Of a stretch of DNA of 64,000 nucleotides, positions 9,401 through 19,220 are shown piece after piece. Every line of letters begins with the position of its first letter. Positions within the stretch are counted from its first letter, which is position 1. Source of the DNA: Robiginitomaculum sp. (GTDB lineage: Bacteria > Pseudomonadota > Alphaproteobacteria > Caulobacterales > Maricaulaceae); assembly GCA_002733605.1 (NCBI GenBank), contig NVWK01000012.1:80506-144505 (forward strand), given 5' to 3'. The translations under genes were made by a program, and so were the position numbers. Under the pieces are notes generated by a model. It worked only from the letters and a program-made list of their open reading frames with translations. It ran no database searches and was not told the DNA's origin.

Positions 9401-12170
9401 TGTTGAAAAACTTATTCCAGCCATCACAAAAATGCGCGCACGTCGCGTGATCAAAACACCGGCCCGCACGCAAGAACGTATTATACCGGCGGTCATGGAA
9501 CAGATAACCCGTCGTGTTGTGAGAACAACTGCGCGTACAGAGGAACGTGTTATTCCGGCGATCACCAAAATGGAAAGCCGTCGTGTCATTAAAGAAGCGG
9601 CCCACACGGTTGAACGTGTGGTTCCGGCGATCACCAAGCAAATCACACGTCGTGTGGTTAAAACTGCGGCAAGCACCCAGAAGCGTGCCATTCCGGCGAT
9701 CACCAAAATGGAAAGCCGTCGTGTCATTAAAGAGGCGGCTCACACGGTTGAACGTGTGGTTCCGGCGATTACCAAACAAATTACACGTCGTGTCATCAGA
9801 ACGTCTGCCAGCACACAAGAACGTGTCATTCCGGCGATCACCAAGCAAGAGACCCGTCGTGTGCTCAGAACCCCGGCCAGCACGCAAGAACGTGTCATTC
9901 CGGCGATTACCAAACAGATCACACGTCGTGTCGTGAAAACGGCGGCGCGTACTCAAGAACGCGTCATTCCAGCGGTCACAAAACTGGAAACACGCCGTGT
10001 CATTAAAGACGCGGCCCACACGGTTGAACGTGTCATTCCGGCCATCACCAAGCAAATCACACGTCGTGTGGTTAAAACGGCGGCGAGCACTCAGGAACGT
10101 GTCATTCCGGCGATCACGAAAGTGGATACACGTCGCGTGATTAACGAGGCGGCCCATACGGTTGAACGTGTGGTTCCAGCTGTCACCAAGCAAATCACAC
10201 GTCGTGTCGTCAGAACGTCTGCCAGCACACAAGAACGTGTCATTCCGGCAATCACCAAGCAAGAAACCCGTCGTGTGCTCAGAACCCCTGCGCGTACGCA
10301 AGAGCGTGTCATTCCGGCGATCACCAAACAGATCACACGTCGTGTGGTCAGAACGCCTGCCAGCACACAAGAACGTGTTATTCCGGCAATCACGAAGGTG
10401 GAAACATATCGTGTGGTCAGAAACTCTGCACGTACAGAGGAGCGCGCGATTGCGGCGATCACCAAACAAATCACACGTCAGGTTGTCAGAACCCCTGCGA
10501 CCACACAAGAACGTGTCATTCCGGCGATCACCACGCAAGAAACCCGCCGCGTGATCAGAGAAGAAGCCCATACGGTTGAACGTGTTATTCCGGCCGTGAC
10601 CCAACAAGTGACCCGCCGCGTGGTAGAAACGCCAGCACGGGTAACCGAGCGGGTTATTCCGCAGATCACCAAAGTGGAAACACGTCGTGTGGTCAGAACG
10701 CCAGCCAGCACGCAAGAACGTGTCATTCCGGCAATCACCAAACAAGTCACACGTCGTGTGGTGAGAACCCCGGCGAGTACACAAGAACGTGTCATCCCGG
10801 CGATCACCAAATTAGAAACACGTCGCGTGATTAAAGAGGCTGCGCATACGGTTGAACGGGTTATTCCGGCTGTGACCAAACAAGTCACCCGCCGCGTGGT
10901 TCAAACACCGGCGAGTACACAAGAACGCGTCATTCCGGCGATCACCAAGCAAATCACCCGTCGTGTGGTCAAAACACCGGCGAGCGCACAGCAACGTGCC
11001 ATTCCGGCCATCACCAAAGTGGAAACACGTCGCGTCATTAAAACACCGGCAAGTACGCAAGAGCGTGTCATTCCGGCCATAACACGTCAGGTCACCCGTC
11101 GTGTTGTCCAAACGGCCGCGACAACGCTTGAGCACGTTATTCCTGCGGTCACACGTCAAGTTACACGCCGTGTAGTTGATGTGGCTGCCCACACGGAACG
11201 CCGCGAAATTCCGGCACGTTACGACACAATCTCGGTTCAGAGACTGGTTACCGCGGCCCGTATTGAGCGGATTGCGATCCCGGCTGATTTGGGCACGATT
11301 GAGAAACGCACCCAAATCACGCAGGAGAAGGCTGAATGGCGTCAGGTTCTTTGTGAGGCGAATGCCAACACAGCCGTCATCTCTGCGATCCAGACCGAGC
11401 TACAATCCCGCGGGTTCTACTCCGGTGCCATTGATGGTCGACTTGGACAGGCTACCTATAGCGCGGTTGAGCAGTTCCAGATCCGCCAAAGCATGTCCAC
11501 AGGCGGTTTGACCCTGGATACAGTAGATGCCCTTGGTGTTAACTGGCGTACACTGGTCAGCGGCACAGGTGCTGGCGGCTATGCAACCAGCTCTTATGGT
11601 GGCTATACAATCGGTACGATCATCACGACCACGTCGGGAAGCTATACTGTTGGTCGCAATGGCCAAATTCTGAGCTCTAACGGCGCTGTCATAGGGCGGT
11701 TTGGTTCAAACGGCACCATTGTTGATCTTAACGGCAATGTTATTGGCCGGATCACGACCACATCAAACGGCTTTAATAGCTCAACATCATCATCAGCCAC
11801 GAGTATGAGCTATACGGTGGATGCAAATGGTGTGGCCACAGATGCAAATGGCGTCATTATTGGTCGCTTGGATGCAAATGGTAATATTGTGGACGCTCTT
11901 GGCAATATCATTGTTGACAATAGCCAGTTCTCTACCGGTTCATTTGGGAACAATGCCCGTGTCATCTCCGGCAGCTCTAGTTCTAGTAGCTCCAGCTCTA
12001 GCAGCTCAACAACAACCGGTGGGTTTACAACGACAAGCTCGAGCACAGGATTTACTGTTCGCACGAACGGAGAAGTTGTAGATGCATCAGGCGTCATCAT
12101 CGGCCGGGTGGATGCCAATGGCAACATCATTGATACTGCCGGTATCATCATTGGCCGCGTAGACAATTAA
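3447..12170 (+). CDS. Giant exported tandem-repeat protein (2907 aa): 53 acidic + 51 basic 23-aa repeats, peptidoglycan-binding domain, Ser/Gly and NG-IGR repeat tail
   Basis: ORF 3387..12170; ATG at 3447 preceded by GGGGGA RBS gives signal peptide MKRTLLLAACAAAFASTTIAQ. Repeats e.g. TVTETIVVQEASTELVTIPATFE (array 1) and QITRRVVKTPASTQERVIPAITK (array 2). C-terminal IQTELQSRGFYSGAIDGRLGQATYSAVEQFQ resembles PG_binding_1. Confidence 0.95.
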   Translation: MKRTLLLAACAAAFASTTIAQDLPPGNPLPGECFARVIVPAQYRTSTETIVLREAGEELRKIPATYETVTEQVLVQEASFELVTVPATYRNVTQTVVVQEASTDLVTVPAVYGTATETIIVQPQSINYVAVPAVYENVSETVIVQEASTALVTIPPVYENVTQTVIVQEASTELVTTPAIFGTVTETIIVTPRSVTYEQIPATYETVTDTIVVQEASTELVSIPAIFENVSETIVTQEATTELVSVPPAYETVSETIIVQEASTELVTIPATFGTVTETVVVTPETIEYVSVPAVFGTVTDTIVTQEVSTELVSIPAVFGSVTETIVVQEASTELLSLPATFETVSETVVVQEASTELVSIAPVFENVTETVIVQPESVEYINIPAVYENETETIIVQEASTELVSIPATFETVTDTVVMTPQTVNYVTIPTTYETVQDVVIVQEASTELVTIPATFATVTETIIVTPQTVDYVTVPATYETVQDVVVVQEASAELVTIAATFENVTETVVVQEASVEYVSIPAIYGNVTETVVVQEASTELVSIPAAFETVTETIIVTPQTVSYVTVPATYETVQDVVVVQEASTDLITIPATFENVTETIVVTPQSMDYVTVPATYETVQDVVIVQEASIELIQIPAIFETVVETVEVTPRTIEYIVIPAVYETIQESYISQAASTELVTIPATFETVTDPIIVTPQTVDYVTVPAVYESYQESIVVQAASTELVTIPATFENVTETIIVTPQTVDYVMVAATYETVQDVVVVQEASTELVTIPATFETVTDTVVVQPAGIEYVTVPPVYETVSETIVVQEASSELVSVAATYRNVMETIIVTPQTVNYVTVPATYETVTDTVVAQEASTELVTIPASFNTVTDTVIVTPQTVNYVTVPATYETVSDTIVVQEASTELVTIPATFENVTETVLVQAAGIEYVNVPATYETVSDTIVVQESSTELVTIPATFQNVTETVVVQEASTELVSIPPSYENVSETIVVREATTELVTIPATFETVTETVIVTPQSVEYNTIPARYETYQETIIAQEASTELVAVAATFETVTETVVVQEVSTELVTIPAQYNTVSETIVVQEASTELVTIPASFRTVTDTVVMTPQTVAYETVPATYETYQEAIVVREATTELVVVPASYRTVTETVIAQEASTELVTVPATYRTVTDTIVLTPQTVEYVTVPASFRDSTTTYVAQDSVEHMIVIPAIYDTVTETVITQEASTNLRVIPTTYRTVTETIVIQPARTEIEVIAAVYQTRTERVLISPAREEWKPGSQALNYGQIQQSGRFNTNTPRQFTVFNGVSEQVVVSTQTIVNQTGEILCRVLIPAQYKTITKRVVKTAARTVERAIPAVTRQITRRVVETAARTETIAIPAVTNTITRRVLRSPARFIHFSEARQSNLLITAGYTADGKIVGFIDNNGDGADDRDGLSQAEAAAADRRGNGSRALGNGTYGQQMGNVNTRVITENAKVVERVIPAVTKQISRRVVDQAAHTVERVIPAVTNTITRRVVDRPASTQERVIPAVTEMDTRRRIKTPARTVERVIPAVTKQITRRVVDRPASTQERVIPAITKVETRRVVITPATTRERVIPAITKQVTRRVVRTAASTQERVIPAVTRQETRRRIAAPARTVERVIPAVTKQISRRIVRTPASTVEKIVPAVTRVETRRVLRARASTQERVIPAITKQVTRRVVSTPARTQERVIPAITKVETRRVIRAAAHTVERPVAAITKQITRRVVRTPARTQERVIPAITKVETRRVIKEAAHTVERIVPAITKQITRRIVDRPASTQERVIPAIIRQETRRVIKEAAHTVERVIPAVTKQITRRVVDRTASTQERVIPAITKVETRRVVTTPATTQERVTPAITKQISRRVVKTPARTQERVIPAITKLESRRVITEAAHTVERVIPAITKQITRRVIKTAASTQERIIPAVTKMETRRRITTPARTTERVIPAVTKRVARRVVKTAAITVEKLIPAITKMRARRVIKTPARTQERIIPAVMEQITRRVVRTTARTEERVIPAITKMESRRVIKEAAHTVERVVPAITKQITRRVVKTAASTQKRAIPAITKMESRRVIKEAAHTVERVVPAITKQITRRVIRTSASTQERVIPAITKQETRRVLRTPASTQERVIPAITKQITRRVVKTAARTQERVIPAVTKLETRRVIKDAAHTVERVIPAITKQITRRVVKTAASTQERVIPAITKVDTRRVINEAAHTVERVVPAVTKQITRRVVRTSASTQERVIPAITKQETRRVLRTPARTQERVIPAITKQITRRVVRTPASTQERVIPAITKVETYRVVRNSARTEERAIAAITKQITRQVVRTPATTQERVIPAITTQETRRVIREEAHTVERVIPAVTQQVTRRVVETPARVTERVIPQITKVETRRVVRTPASTQERVIPAITKQVTRRVVRTPASTQERVIPAITKLETRRVIKEAAHTVERVIPAVTKQVTRRVVQTPASTQERVIPAITKQITRRVVKTPASAQQRAIPAITKVETRRVIKTPASTQERVIPAITRQVTRRVVQTAATTLEHVIPAVTRQVTRRVVDVAAHTERREIPARYDTISVQRLVTAARIERIAIPADLGTIEKRTQITQEKAEWRQVLCEANANTAVISAIQTELQSRGFYSGAIDGRLGQATYSAVEQFQIRQSMSTGGLTLDTVDALGVNWRTLVSGTGAGGYATSSYGGYTIGTIITTTSGSYTVGRNGQILSSNGAVIGRFGSNGTIVDLNGNVIGRITTTSNGFNSSTSSSATSMSYTVDANGVATDANGVIIGRLDANGNIVDALGNIIVDNSQFSTGSFGNNARVISGSSSSSSSSSSSSTTTGGFTTTSSSTGFTVRTNGEVVDASGVIIGRVDANGNIIDTAGIIIGRVDN
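3579..7235 (+). repeat. Array 1: 53 consecutive 69-bp (23-aa) acidic repeats, no indels
   Basis: Manual parse: unit 1 TSTETIVLREAGEELRKIPATYE begins at 3579; unit 53 TVTETIVIQPARTEIEVIAAVYQ ends at 7235 (53 x 69 = 3657 bp exactly). Confidence 0.95.
7914..11294 (+). repeat. Array 2: 49 consecutive 69-bp (23-aa) basic repeats, no indels (two further units precede the insert at ~7474-7612)
   Basis: Manual parse: unit 1 QISRRVVDQAAHTVERVIPAVTN begins at 7914; unit 49 TISVQRLVTAARIERIAIPADLG ends at 11294 (49 x 69 = 3381 bp exactly); a degenerate unit TIEKRTQITQEKAEWRQVLCEAN follows. Confidence 0.95.
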
Positions 12171-12223
12171 CCAGGTTTAAAACCTCGAAGTTTAGAGCTT
12201 AGAATTTACGCACACTCATTTTA

Positions 12224-12252
12224 AAACCCCGCGCCCTTGGTGCGGGGTTTTT
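12224..12252 (+). terminator. Rho-independent terminator after the giant repeat gene
   Basis: aaaccccgc-gcccttggt-gcggggttttt: GC-rich stem followed by T-run. Confidence 0.85.
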
Positions 12253-12360
12253 CATTAGACCAGGACAACCGGGGGCCAACAAGAAGGCCACCAGAGAGCA
12301 TTCGTTAAAACCACCAAAACACCGGTGAAAATAATATTCAGCAAGTATGCAATTCCTTCG

Positions 12361-12388
12361 TTGACTCTGGGAACTTTTTTCGTATATT
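12361..12388 (+). promoter_or_regulatory. Sigma70-like promoter upstream of rplU
   Basis: TTGACT - 16 nt - TATATT; would give a ~115 nt 5' UTR before rplU ATG at 12511. Confidence 0.5.
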
Positions 12389-12510
12389 TCCGGCTCTCTA
12401 TGGGTTCGTCGTTTTGATGGGCTCTGGAATTTCAGATTTGAATGCGGCGTAAGGCACCCAGACCACGGGATTGGGGCCTTTGATACGTACGCGATAAGAA
12501 GGATAAGATT

Positions 12511-12822
12511 ATGTTCGCAGTCATCAAGACAGGCGGCAAACAATATAAAGTCGTTAAAGACGACATTATCATTGTTGAGAAGCTGGACGCAGAAGCAGGC
12601 AAGACCGTCACTTTTGACACCGTACTGATGTGTGGCAAGGACGCGGACGTTAAAATCGGCGCGCCAACAGTTGAAGGTGCCAAGGTTAGCGGTGAAGTGC
12701 TTGAGCAACGCAAAGGCAATAAAGTTCTGGTTTTCAAAAAGAAACGCCGTCAGAACTATCGTCGTAAAAAAGGCCATCGTCAGCATGAAACTGTGATCAA
12801 GATCACAGCGATCAAAGCCTAA
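12511..12822 (+). CDS. rplU: 50S ribosomal protein L21
   Basis: [25 protein letters not shown]..., 103 aa, followed by rpmA. Confidence 0.97.
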   Translation: MFAVIKTGGKQYKVVKDDIIIVEKLDAEAGKTVTFDTVLMCGKDADVKIGAPTVEGAKVSGEVLEQRKGNKVLVFKKKRRQNYRRKKGHRQHETVIKITAIKA

Positions 12823-12895
12823 CACAATTCGAGCCTTCACGGGCTTCACTATTTACCCTACCCTCTTATATGAGGGCCTATTATGGAGATCAGAC

Positions 12896-13156
12896 ATGGC
12901 ACATAAAAAAGCAGGTGGTTCATCCAACAACGGCCGCGACAGTGCTGGCCGCCGTCTTGGCGTTAAAAAATCCGGCGGACAAGCCGTCATTCCAGGCAAC
13001 ATTATTATTCGCCAGCGCGGAACCAAGTTCTATCCGGGCGAAAATGTAGGCATGGGTAAGGATCACACCCTCTATGCAAAATCCGAAGGCCGTGTGGCAT
13101 TTACGACGAAGCGCAACAAACGCACATTCGTATCTGTGATGCCCGCAGAAGCATAA
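12896..13156 (+). CDS. rpmA: 50S ribosomal protein L27
   Basis: [48 protein letters not shown], 86 aa. Confidence 0.98.
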   Translation: MAHKKAGGSSNNGRDSAGRRLGVKKSGGQAVIPGNIIIRQRGTKFYPGENVGMGKDHTLYAKSEGRVAFTTKRNKRTFVSVMPAEA

Positions 13157-13207
13157 TATAGGCGATTTATATTTCGCCACACTCTGGCGATTTAAACCTG
13201 AATTTAA

Positions 13208-13240
13208 AAAGGGAAGATGGATCGCCATCTTCCCTTTCTT
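13208..13240 (+). terminator. Terminator/attenuator hairpin between rpmA and GNAT-obgE
   Basis: gggaagatgg-atcg-ccatcttccc perfect 10-bp stem, tetraloop, then tttctt. Confidence 0.75.
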
Positions 13241-13256
13241 CGTTTAGGAGCCTGAC

Positions 13257-16022
<2,766 letters not shown>

Positions 16023-16026
<4 letters not shown>

Positions 16027-17300
16027 GTATGGACATTACATTCGAAAATTTGGAACCAGCGCTACAACAGCTCGGCGTCAATGCCCGTGAGGCGGCGAAT
16101 ACGCTGCGCCTCGCTAGCTCCGAGCAACGTACCGAGGCTATTTGCGCGATGGCCAAACATGTGCGAGCCGATATGGACGCGATCTTGTCTGCCAATGCGA
16201 AAGATATGGAAGGCGGCAAGGCCAAAGGCTTAAGTGCGGCCATGCTTGACCGGTTACAGCTTAGCCCTGAACGTGTCGAAGCAATGGCGCAAGGGTTGGA
16301 GGCTGTTGCCCAGTTGCCCGATCCTGTCGGCAGTGAGGACGAGCGCTGGACCCAACCGAGCGGACTTACCTTTGTCAAAGTCCGTACACCCCTCGGGGTG
16401 ATCGGCATGATCTATGAAAGTCGCCCCAACGTGACCGCAGATGCGGCCTCCTTGTGTCTTAAATCCGGTAATGCCTGTATTTTACGTGGCGGCTCAGAAG
16501 CTGTGCATTCCAATATGGCGATCCATAAATCCATCATAGCCGCGCTGGTCGAAACCGGTCTGCCCGAAAGCTGCGTTCAGTATGTCAATACGACGGATCG
16601 GGCGGCGGTTGGCTATATGCTGGCGGGACTTCATGGTAATATTGATCTGATTATACCGCGCGGCGGCAAAGGCCTTGTCGGGCGGGTACAAAAAGACGCG
16701 CGGGTGCCGGTGCTTTCCCATCTTGAAGGTCGCAATCACACCTATGTGCATACGGATGCAAACCCCGACATGGCGCTTGATATTATCGTCAATGCCAAGA
16801 TGCGACGTACAGGTATTTGCGGGGCGACCGAGACATTATTGATCGATCAGGATGTTGCTCATTATTTACCCAAACTGGCCGAAGCTCTACAGGCGGCCGG
16901 CTGTGTCCTGAAGGGCGATAGCAAAGCACAGGCCCTCCTGCCCGGAATTGCTTTGGCAAGTCAGACAGATTTCGAAACCGAATACTCAGACGCCATTTTG
17001 AACATTAAAGTCGTTGCAAACCTTGACGAAGCTTTGGATCATATTGCCCAGTTTGGCAGCGGTCATACGGACGCGATTGTCACCGGCAATGAAAGTATTG
17101 CACAGCGTTTTCTGGCCCAAGTCGATTCCGCAATTGTCATGCACAATACCTCAACCCAATTTGCCGACGGGGGCGAGTTCGGGTTCGGGGCAGAGATCGG
17201 TATCGCGACCGGTCGTCTGCATGCACGTGGCCCCGTGGGTGCGCAACATCTGACCAGCTACAAATACCATGTATTGGGGACAGGACAAATACGTCCATGA
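16023..17300 (+). CDS. proA: Glutamate-5-semialdehyde dehydrogenase
   Basis: PLGVIGMIYESRPNVTADAASLCLKSGNACILRGGSEA...MRRTGICGATETLLID. Confidence 0.97.
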
Positions 17301-17893
17301 CGGCACCCCATTTGAACACATGTATGAGTATCGGCCTGTTTGGCGGGTCTTTCAATCCGGCCCATGCCGGTCATTTACATGTCGCCAATTGCGGATTGCA
17401 ACAGTTGGGTCTGGATCAAATCTGGTGGATGGTCAGTCCGCAAAACCCGCTTAAACCGGAGCAACCACCTTATGAGGAACGTGTCGCGAGTGTACGCGCC
17501 CTAGGCTTGCCGCCGCGTATGCACATTAGCCATATGGAGCAGGACTTCGGGACACAATATACAGTTGAGACCTTGCGCAGGGCCAAGAGGCGCTGGCCAC
17601 AACACCAATTTGTCTTCCTGATGGGAGCCGATAATTTAAGACAGCTCCCACAATGGAAAAACTGGCGCGAAATTATGGAAAGCGTGCCCATCGCCGTCAT
17701 TGCAAGGCCCGGCCAAAACCCGTCAGACACCTTGAAAGCCCGCCTGAGCCAGGCAGCGCGCATGTATAATTATGCACGTATCCCCGAAGGCCAAGCCCAT
17801 ACACTTGTCTGGCATAAAGCGCCAGCGTGGACATATCTGACCCCGCCGCTCAATAATTTGTCCTCGAGCGCGCTGCGCGCAAAAGGAGCATAG
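17297..17893 (+). CDS. nadD: Nicotinate-nucleotide adenylyltransferase
   Basis: IGLFGGSFNPAHAGHLHVANCGLQQLGLDQIWWMVSPQNPLK...FLMGADNLRQLPQWKNW. Confidence 0.95.
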   Translation: MTAPHLNTCMSIGLFGGSFNPAHAGHLHVANCGLQQLGLDQIWWMVSPQNPLKPEQPPYEERVASVRALGLPPRMHISHMEQDFGTQYTVETLRRAKRRWPQHQFVFLMGADNLRQLPQWKNWREIMESVPIAVIARPGQNPSDTLKARLSQAARMYNYARIPEGQAHTLVWHKAPAWTYLTPPLNNLSSSALRAKGA

Positions 17894-17949
17894 CCTTGAC
17901 TTCCAATTCGTGCTATACCATAAGCCGCGTCTATTAATGGAGTAAGACA

Positions 17950-18354
17950 CTGAGTACCGAAATCAAAGCGCCTCAAGGCACGCGAAAATCCGCAAAGAGC
18001 GGCATAGACGCTGATACAATCGCAGCCCACATTCTCGACATTCTCGAAACCCAAAGCGCGGAAGACATTGTAAAAATCGATCTTGAAGGTAAATCCTCAA
18101 TTGCCGATTATATGATCGTGGCCTCTGGCCGCTCCAACCGGCATGTCAGTGCTTTGGCCGACTATATTTTGCGTGGATTGAAAGAAATTGGCCATCCCAA
18201 GCTCGGGGTCGAAGGCATGACGCAATGTGACTGGGTTCTTATTGATGCTGGTGATGTGATCGTGCATCTTTTCCGCCCTGAAGTGCGCGATTTTTATGCA
18301 TTGGAAAAAATGTGGTCTGTACCCAGAGTTGGTGACGACGCCCCTCTTACATGA
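17950..18354 (+). CDS. rsfS: Ribosomal silencing factor RsfS (apparent CTG start)
   Basis: Frame reads STEIKAPQG...AHILDILETQSAEDIVKIDLEGKSSIADYMIVASGRSNRHVSALADYILRGL...; no ATG/GTG/TTG between the upstream in-frame TAA (17935) and ATG at 18112, which lies inside the conserved domain. CTG at 17950 follows GGAG with 7-8 nt spacing. Confidence 0.85.
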   Translation: MSTEIKAPQGTRKSAKSGIDADTIAAHILDILETQSAEDIVKIDLEGKSSIADYMIVASGRSNRHVSALADYILRGLKEIGHPKLGVEGMTQCDWVLIDAGDVIVHLFRPEVRDFYALEKMWSVPRVGDDAPLT

Positions 18355-18821
18355 AAATCACCATTCGCGCGGCAAGCCTGATTAAATCCGGGCCGGAACG
18401 CGAATTGATTACAGATTATCTTAAACGCGCCAACGGAATTTCCCGAAATCTCGGCATCACCGAAGTGAGCGAAAGCGCCGTGGATACACGCTCGGCCAAA
18501 TCGCGTACGGACGAGACAAACACTATTCTCTCGCGCACAAACCCGACCGATATCGTAGTGATTTTGGATGAACGCGGCAAAGCCCTCACCTCACGCCAAA
18601 TGGCCAAACAAATCGCCCGCTGGCGCGATGACGGGCATCGTCAATTGACGATTGCTATTGGCGGTGCAGATGGTTTCGAGCCATCAGCCCTGCCCGCCAA
18701 TACGATTAAATGGAGCTTTGGCATCCAGACATGGCCACACAAGCTTGTGCGCGTCATGATCGCTGAGCAAATCTATCGGGCTTTGTCGATACTGGCGGGA
18801 AGTCCCTATCATAGAGATTAG
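18351..18821 (+). CDS. rlmH: 23S rRNA (pseudouridine1915-N3)-methyltransferase
   Basis: MKITIRAASLIKSGPERELITDYLKR...TIAIGGADGF...LVRVMIAEQIYRALSILAGSPYHRD. Confidence 0.95.
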   Translation: MKITIRAASLIKSGPERELITDYLKRANGISRNLGITEVSESAVDTRSAKSRTDETNTILSRTNPTDIVVILDERGKALTSRQMAKQIARWRDDGHRQLTIAIGGADGFEPSALPANTIKWSFGIQTWPHKLVRVMIAEQIYRALSILAGSPYHRD

Positions 18822-18850
18822 CGGGTAAACGCTATAAACCTGACAATTCA

Positions 18851-18890
18851 TTATTTAGCCTTGACTCTAATTAGACCGTAGGCTAAATAA
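18851..18890 (+). promoter_or_regulatory. Promoter overlapped by a 10-bp inverted repeat (autorepressor operator candidate)
   Basis: TTATTTAGCC(18851-18860) ... GGCTAAATAA(18881-18890); -35 TTGACT 18861-66, 17-nt spacer, -10 TAAATA 18884-89. Confidence 0.75.
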
Positions 18891-18896
18891 GAAATT

Positions 18897-19220
18897 ATGA
18901 AAATAAACACCGTATTACAGGCCCTCAACCATCCCATACGTCGCGACATTATTGCGCGTCTGCAAAATGGCCCGATGACGGCTGGTGCTCTGGCAGAAGC
19001 CTATGATGTCTCCAAGCCGACCATGTCTACGCATTTCGCGAGTTTGAAAGATGCGGATTTGATCGAGGGGAAGAAAGCTGGTGTCAGTATTATCTATCAT
19101 TTGAATATCACGGTCGCCGAGGAAGCCATGTCTGCGTTGATGGGCTTATTGGGGGGAAGCATCACATCCCCACAAACACAAATGGCTACCCCGGAGCCCA
19201 CCAAGGAGGAACACTCATGA
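18897..19220 (+). CDS. ArsR-type winged-helix autorepressor (SdpR-like)
   Basis: MKINTVLQALNHPIRRDIIARLQNGPMTAGALAEAYDVSKPTMSTHFASLKDADLIEGKKAGVSIIYHLN; translationally coupled to an SdpI-like gene. Confidence 0.85.
   Translation: MKINTVLQALNHPIRRDIIARLQNGPMTAGALAEAYDVSKPTMSTHFASLKDADLIEGKKAGVSIIYHLNITVAEEAMSALMGLLGGSITSPQTQMATPEPTKEEHS

Noticed and set aside
7937-10888. Long minus-strand ORFs (596, 542, 186, 136 aa) inside the giant gene, themselves 23-aa periodic and partly hydrophobic (e.g. CLVIAGMTRSCVLAGVLTTRRV)
   Set aside because: The 69-bp period is divisible by 3, so any frame lacking a stop in one unit stays open through the array; antisense periodicity is a by-product of the sense repeats. 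No RBS or independent family support.
3579-11294. CRISPR-like or satellite interpretation of the regularly spaced repeats
   Set aside because: Repeats are contiguous 69-bp coding units in one continuous sense ORF with conserved protein register, not repeat/unique-spacer architecture.
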